This document shows, in pieces, positions 23,004-27,135 of a stretch of 27,135 nt of DNA. Where the stretch lies: positions 1-27,135 of the forward strand of contig JAVEUJ010000017.1 of NCBI GenBank assembly GCA_034005635.1, in the 5' to 3' direction. Source of the stretch: JAAZFE01 sp034005635. Lineage in GTDB: Bacteria; Verrucomicrobiota; Kiritimatiellia; CAIQIC01; Lenti-01. The notes below the pieces were generated by a model, which made no database searches, was not told the DNA's origin, and was given only the letters and a program-made list of their open reading frames with translations. Made by a program: the position numbers and the translations under genes. Numbering within the stretch: position 1 is the first letter of the stretch; each line of letters begins with the position of its first letter.

Positions 23004-24698
23004 TTACTTGGCGGCTTCGACGATGAAAGGCAGATCTGCCTGGGACTGGCATTGCACGGCGGTGCCATCGCGCACGACAGCCGTTAATGTGTGGGGCCCG
23101 GGTGTAAGTTGCGACAGGTCGAGGGGATACTCAATATTGTAAGTGCGTGTGGTGCCGAGATGGAAGAGGGCCGCCGCACGTCCAACCCCGTCTTCTACGA
23201 GCAGACGGCTCATTCCTGCGAAGCCGTCGATGTATAGAGCTTTGCCGAAGCCCAGTTCAGCCGCGACGGAGAATTCGAGCGGCTGGTCATTGCCGTCCAC
23301 AGGATGGCGGACGGTAATGTCAAGGCGGTCGGCCTTGGCGCTGGCTGTGATCTGGCCCGCACCATTGGCATTGACGGCCCAGGCCAGACCGGCCACTGCG
23401 GCGAAAAGGTCTTCGCCCGGTGCCACGGTGTAGGCATAGCGGTTCGTGCCCACTCGGGCGATTAACTCGTTGCCGACTGGCGCGAAGGGGCGGGCGACCG
23501 GGGCGTGATGTCGTCCGTCCAGATAGAGATCGAGGAATACCGGTGGCGCCCCGAGTTCATGGGCGGACACCGACAGCTTCAAGACAATTTCGCCCGTGAC
23601 CTTGGCCTGGCGCGCAGGAGCTCGGAATTCTACAGATGGCGGGGCGGCGAAAGGAGCCGCCAGTGGATCGCCGACCCACAGGCCCTGGTAAGGATTGCGC
23701 ACGGACATCGCCAGAGCTTCGCCCGCAGTGAAACCCCGTGCATACCAAAAGAAGAGGTTGGGGTCAGGGAATTTTTCGCGGAAGGCACAGGGTTCGGACA
23801 CGGTGCCATAGCTGGCGGTGGCCCCGAGGCGCATCCAGTCCCAGACCGTGCTTTGATTCAGGCAGGGGTCGGGAATCATGCCGGCGCATGAGGTCAGGTG
23901 TTCGGCGATAGCACCCGGGGCGAGGACCATGTCCACATACTGGGTGGGCAGGGAGGGACGCCCGGTCATGTAGCCGAGCACGGGAAGCTCCGGAACGGGA
24001 TCGGCGGCGGGTCGAGTCGAGATCCATTCCTGGCGATCGAACAAGGCAAACTGGCGGGCCACGGTTGAATAGGTGCGGTAGCGGATATTGCGGGCGGAGT
24101 CGCTCGAGCCGTACAGGCAGAAAATTCCCGCCGGAAATGAGGCTTGCGATGCCACGGCGCGGTCCACGACTTTCTTGGCGGTTTTTAAATTTTCGGCCGT
24201 CAAAAGGAATGGGATGGGCGCATTGGTCTGGTTCCAACCTGCGCTGGAGGTGTAGGCCATTTCTGCCCCAAAGTATTGGTTAACGGAGTTAGACGCAATG
24301 TGGCAGCGCGGGGCGTCGGGGGTTGGCGGCTTAAACCCATAATACAAGGCAGCGGTCAGGCCATTGAAATTGTCCACCCGTGAGGGGATATCCATACATA
24401 GGACCAGATAGTGAATTTGGCCCTCTAACTTGTGATTGGCAATGTGCGCCTGAATAGGCACCTGAATCTCGCGCTCAAAAAAGTGGCGCGAGATGGAGGG
24501 GGCGCGGGGATCGGTCTTGATGGTGCAGAGGTGCGAGGGTGGGATCCCGTGCTGGGCGATGTAGTAGGCACCCAGGGCGCGCGAGTCGCGGCTGGTGCTG
24601 TTGACGACGACCAGTGTATTTAGCGGGCCGCCTCCAGCAGATGTCCGTACCACAGGCAGGAGCAGCGCCAGCGCCAGAATGCCGAGAAACCGATTCAT
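23004..24698 (-). CDS. TIGR03790-family secreted protein with C-terminal Ig-like region
   Basis: 564 residues from the ATG at 24698. A signal peptide (MNRFLGILALALLLPVVRTSAGG) directs export. Residues about 27-345 match the TIGR03790 family of unknown function, known mainly from Planctomycetes, Verrucomicrobia and Acidobacteria: LVVVNSTSRDSRALGAYYI, QHGIPPSHLCTI, IHYLVLCMDIPSRVDN, and FCLYGSSDSARN. Residues about 350-564 look like beta-rich Ig-type modules (VFLDLYLDGRHHAP, LTPGPHTLTAVVRDG), which usually serve adhesion or spacing at the surface. The frame is open upstream to 24992, but that part overlaps the metallophosphoesterase gene, so 24698 is preferred although no ribosome site is clear. 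It is the last gene of a three-gene minus-strand group, 49 bases after the phosphoesterase. I cannot assign a reaction. Confidence 0.82.
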   Translation of the reverse strand: MNRFLGILALALLLPVVRTSAGGGPLNTLVVVNSTSRDSRALGAYYIAQHGIPPSHLCTIKTDPRAPSISRHFFEREIQVPIQAHIANHKLEGQIHYLVLCMDIPSRVDNFNGLTAALYYGFKPPTPDAPRCHIASNSVNQYFGAEMAYTSSAGWNQTNAPIPFLLTAENLKTAKKVVDRAVASQASFPAGIFCLYGSSDSARNIRYRTYSTVARQFALFDRQEWISTRPAADPVPELPVLGYMTGRPSLPTQYVDMVLAPGAIAEHLTSCAGMIPDPCLNQSTVWDWMRLGATASYGTVSEPCAFREKFPDPNLFFWYARGFTAGEALAMSVRNPYQGLWVGDPLAAPFAAPPSVEFRAPARQAKVTGEIVLKLSVSAHELGAPPVFLDLYLDGRHHAPVARPFAPVGNELIARVGTNRYAYTVAPGEDLFAAVAGLAWAVNANGAGQITASAKADRLDITVRHPVDGNDQPLEFSVAAELGFGKALYIDGFAGMSRLLVEDGVGRAAALFHLGTTRTYNIEYPLDLSQLTPGPHTLTAVVRDGTAVQCQSQADLPFIVEAAK

Positions 24699-24747
24699 AT
24701 TCGATGTATGGTGCGGCAGGCGGCTGGAAAGTGCAAGTCGGGAACGG

Positions 24748-25629
24748 TCAATCGATGAGGCAAAAGCGCGCATTGCGCCAAGTGCCGCGACGGGCGTTGA
24801 GGGCGCCGCCGAAGAGATCAAAGAGCCAGAAGGATTCGGCGCCTGCCTTTGAGAGGCTGCCAGAACAATAGATGGGGGTGGAGGATTCCGGCAGAAAATA
24901 CGTATAGGGGCGATGATTATGGCCGTGAAGAAGAACGAGGTTTTCGCGGTTCGACAACAGCCGTAAAAGGGAACGGGCATTGCGCAGGCCATGGAAGAAA
25001 CCAGATTCGTCGAATGGATAGTGGGTCATTAGGAACACATGGCGGCGCTTGGCAATCTCAGGGTAATCAAGCAGGTTGCGCAGGGCGTCCAGTTCGAGAG
25101 ACGGAACGCGTCCACTGGAGTTCCAAAAGTTGAAATTGGGGCGAGCAGTATTAAAGGCGATGGCGACGGCATTATCGCCCATCCAGCGCACGCGAGGATA
25201 GCCGGTAGCGGTGGCAGTCTCTGGAAGGTCGCTGTGTATCACGGGGAAATTGAAGTGCTTGCGGTAAAGGGCGAGAGAGGCGTGGGTATACAGATCATGG
25301 TTGCCGGGGACGGCCATAGCCCCCTGACGGGCGAGAGCGAGCGTTTCGGCAACGCGGGGGGCGGCAATCATATATTCCCGTTCGAGGCCAAAGTTCAGCG
25401 TGTCGCCAGTAAACAGGATATAATCCACCGGCTCGCGGCGGAGAAAATCGTTCAACCCATTGAGCTTCTGGAGCGCAGCCGCGTATTTTGAACTGCGGCG
25501 CAGGGCGAAGTTGATCGCCGCGAGCAGGCGTTTGGGGTGGAGGATGTCCGGGAGCCTATACGCGCCGGGGGGCACCGGGAGATGGACGTCGCTAAAATGG
25601 AGAATACGCAGACTCATGAGGGAGGCCAT
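24748..25629 (-). CDS. Calcineurin-like metallophosphoesterase
   Basis: 293 residues with the full dimetal phosphoesterase set: LHFSDVHL (Asp14, His16), LFTGDTLNF (Asp76), VPGNHDLY (Asn110, His111), LMTHYPF and LLHGHNHRP. It lacks a signal peptide and is probably cytoplasmic. Substrates in this superfamily range from cyclic nucleotides to UDP-diacylglucosamine and phosphoproteins; its layout recalls the CpdA/Icc-type group, but the substrate is open. The ATG at 25629 has GAGGA about 13 bases upstream; a second ATG at 25617 (MSLRILHFSD) has none. It lies 97 bases after apbE and 49 before the TIGR03790 gene, all on the minus strand. Confidence 0.88.
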   Translation of the reverse strand: MASLMSLRILHFSDVHLPVPPGAYRLPDILHPKRLLAAINFALRRSSKYAAALQKLNGLNDFLRREPVDYILFTGDTLNFGLEREYMIAAPRVAETLALARQGAMAVPGNHDLYTHASLALYRKHFNFPVIHSDLPETATATGYPRVRWMGDNAVAIAFNTARPNFNFWNSSGRVPSLELDALRNLLDYPEIAKRRHVFLMTHYPFDESGFFHGLRNARSLLRLLSNRENLVLLHGHNHRPYTYFLPESSTPIYCSGSLSKAGAESFWLFDLFGGALNARRGTWRNARFCLID

Positions 25630-25726
25630 CGTGCGATAAAGGTCCTCGAGGCGTCAAGCAGCGCAATGAAATCCGACAGGTGGGCGCATGGACATTGGTG
25701 TTCCGTGGGAAGAGTGTCCAAAGCTA

Positions 25727-26848
25727 TTACGGGCTAGAGAGGAGCCGAAACTCTGGCGTAGCCCTTTCTGTGAAGCTCCCATCAGGTTGGCGCAAGAGAA
25801 ACAGGGCATCGATACCGGGCAAGGCAGATTCCAGCAGCGGCAGGCCTTCGTCCGGGCCGAGGACGAACAAGGCGGTGGCCAGAGCGTCAGCCGTGAGACA
25901 GTCCTGGGCCAGTACCGAGACGCTGGCGACGGCGTGGCCCACGGGTGCCGCCGTGCGCGGATCAATAACATGGGAGCGGAGGATGCCCGTTTGGTCACGG
26001 TAGAAGTTGCGATAGTCGCCGGAGGTGGCAATGGCGCGGCCGCCAGTCAGCGGCACTACGCCATGGAGAATGCCAGAGTCGTCTGGGCGAAGCACGCCGA
26101 CGCGCCAGGGCTCGCCGTCGGCGTTAAATCCGTCGGCGAGGGTTTCACCACCGATCTCGACCAGAAAATTCTCCAATCCGCGCTCCCTCAGGAGCACAGC
26201 AACCCGATCGACGCCAAATCCCTTGGCGACAGCACCCAGGTCGAGCAAGAGACCAGGGATGTCCTTACACAGGCGATCGTCATCTGTGATGGCCAGATGC
26301 CGCCAGCCGACAGTTTCCCGGACGGCGGCAATAGCGGTGGGAGACGGGGCGTCGCGTCGGAGGCCATCGGGGCCGAACCCCCAGAGATCGACCAGCGCGC
26401 CGACGGTGGGGTCGAAGGCTCCGCCCGTGATTTCAGCGTACGCGAGCGAGGAACGGACGACTTGGGCGAAGTCCGCAGTGACCGCAAAAGGTTCGTTGGC
26501 GCCCGTGCGGTTGAAGCTCGAGATTTCGCTGTCCGGCTGCCAGATGGACATCTGGCGGTTGATTTCTTCGAGCATCACATTGATATTGGTATGAAGTTGT
26601 TGCAGTGCGCGGCGATCAAGTGGGGAATCAGCAATGCGGATCGAATACGTCGTGCCCATGGTATGGCCAGCAAGGATGGGGTGGCGCGGCGCGGGAGCAC
26701 AGCCGACGAGGGAGCCGAGGATCACAAGACTCAATATCCAATGTCCACTTAGGCGGCAGGGGGCAGGAACTGGTGCCGAACTCTTAGTTTTCCATACTGT
26801 GGAAGAAAATCTTCCATAGCGTGGAAGAATTGGCAGAAAATCTTCCAT
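25727..26848 (-). CDS. apbE: ApbE-type FAD:protein FMN transferase, lipoprotein
   Basis: 373 residues from the ATG at 26848. ApbE attaches FMN to a threonine of periplasmic redox subunits such as those of Rnf or Nqr. Family marks: HTMGTTYSIRI, QMSIWQPDSEISSFNR, GGAFDPTVGALVDLWGFG, LLLDLGAVAKGFGVDR, FLVEIGGETLADG, AIATSGDYRNFY, and SHVIDPRTAAPVGHAVA near the C-terminus. A lipoprotein signal ILSLVILGSLVGC places it on the outer face of a membrane. The start is uncertain: the frame is open to 27121, but everything upstream of the signal translates palindromic repeats, and 26848 lies inside one. From 26848 the leader before the lipobox cysteine is 49 residues, which is too long. A TTG at 26734 gives one that is too short. 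The repeats may have displaced the original start. No FMN-accepting partner is in the window. Confidence 0.85.
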   Translation of the reverse strand: MEDFLPILPRYGRFSSTVWKTKSSAPVPAPCRLSGHWILSLVILGSLVGCAPAPRHPILAGHTMGTTYSIRIADSPLDRRALQQLHTNINVMLEEINRQMSIWQPDSEISSFNRTGANEPFAVTADFAQVVRSSLAYAEITGGAFDPTVGALVDLWGFGPDGLRRDAPSPTAIAAVRETVGWRHLAITDDDRLCKDIPGLLLDLGAVAKGFGVDRVAVLLRERGLENFLVEIGGETLADGFNADGEPWRVGVLRPDDSGILHGVVPLTGGRAIATSGDYRNFYRDQTGILRSHVIDPRTAAPVGHAVASVSVLAQDCLTADALATALFVLGPDEGLPLLESALPGIDALFLLRQPDGSFTERATPEFRLLSSP

Positions 26849-27033
26849 AGCGTGGAAAAATTGGCAAAAAATGTTGCCGCTTCTCTCGCCTAGCCTCGAT
26901 CGCTCGCCACGCGAAGCGGTGGCGCTATAGACCTCGCGTTCACCCATGCGTCCCGCAGATGCGGGACTGGGGATCTGCACTCGGCTATTCCATAGCGTGG
27001 AAAAACCGGAGAAACATCTTCCATAGCGTGGAA
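26790..27033. repeat. Cluster of five TTCCA-N5-TGGAA palindromes with two tandem 31-bp units
   Basis: Palindromes are at 26790-26804 (spacer TACTG) and at 26812-26826, 26843-26857, 26988-27002 and 27019-27033, all four identical (TTCCATAGCGTGGAA). Units 26805-26835 and 26836-26866 are 31-bp direct repeats differing at one base. Between them lie further hairpins: CGCCAC/GTGGCG (26905-26910/26919-26924) and GTCCCGC/GCGGGAC (26950-26956/26961-26967). The cluster fills 26790-27060 upstream of, and probably into, the apbE 5' end. The remainder to 27135 shows no gene. I recall similar TTCCA palindromes as dispersed repeats in Kiritimatiellota-like genomes. Confidence 0.8.
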
Positions 27034-27135
27034 ACATGGTGTGCATGAAGGAGAGAATAGGCTGCGAGGGGCAGGCGTGCAAGCGTGGCATGGCGCCAAA
27101 GTGAAATAGAGATATGTACATATGTCTATATGATG

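Noticed and set aside
25688..26752. 354-residue plus-strand frame opposite apbE
   Set aside because: apbE carries all its family motifs on the minus strand; this frame shows none.
26790..27060. Possible CRISPR array upstream of apbE
   Set aside because: Repeat units are short, unevenly spaced palindromes without unique spacers of constant length, and no cas gene is present.

Overview
The window is a GC-rich bacterial chromosomal segment carrying mostly housekeeping and metabolic genes in short operons on both strands. No tRNA, rRNA, CRISPR array, transposase or prophage gene was seen. The PVC superphylum is the likeliest source, probably Verrucomicrobiota/Kiritimatiellota. The clues are a TIGR03790-family secreted protein, a fused SecDF, an OPA-type transporter, and intergenic mini-palindromes of the form TTCCA-N5-TGGAA and TCCGCC-N3-GGCGGA. 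This assignment is inference; rpsL, rpsG and recJ are suitable for a phylogenetic test.

Layout: (a) 1-427 holds the last codons of an upstream gene, a strong terminator and small repeats. (b) 428-1447 encodes a FabK-like enoyl-ACP reductase/nitronate monooxygenase. (c) 4838-1474 (minus) is a tightly coupled three-gene unit: a lipoprotein with aspartyl-protease-like motifs, an OPA transporter with an extra C-terminal helical-repeat domain, and a DUF805-like membrane protein. (d) 5175-7239 (plus) encodes an AmaP-like membrane protein, GmhA and a PfkB kinase, possibly for heptose or another sugar phosphate. (e) 9589-7286 (minus) encodes a tandem winged-helix regulator preceded by three palindromic sites, followed by a malonate decarboxylase alpha subunit (mdcA) with no other mdc gene in the window. 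(f) 12466-9785 (minus) is aconitase with a recognisable promoter. (g) 13272-12778 (minus) is ferritin with a perfect terminator. (h) 13462-19241 (plus) is tgt-yajC-secDF-recJ, joining a conserved translocase operon to a DNA repair exonuclease. (i) 19242-19755 is non-coding, with an AT-rich island and a 28-bp palindrome. (j) 21639-19756 (minus) is a BMP-family nucleoside-binding protein followed by a BtpA-family protein. (k) 21882-22747 (plus) is rpsL-rpsG, closed by a terminator with no fusA. (l) 26848-23004 (minus) is an ApbE flavin transferase, a metallophosphoesterase and a TIGR03790 secreted protein, preceded by a cluster of palindromic repeats.

I see no defence island or large new gene cluster. 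The best candidates for undescribed biology are the lipoprotein/OPA-TPR/DUF805 unit, the tandem-HTH regulator with its palindromes beside an orphan mdcA, the BMP-BtpA pair, and the palindrome array abutting apbE. All gene calls come from reading translated sequence and motifs; no database search was run.
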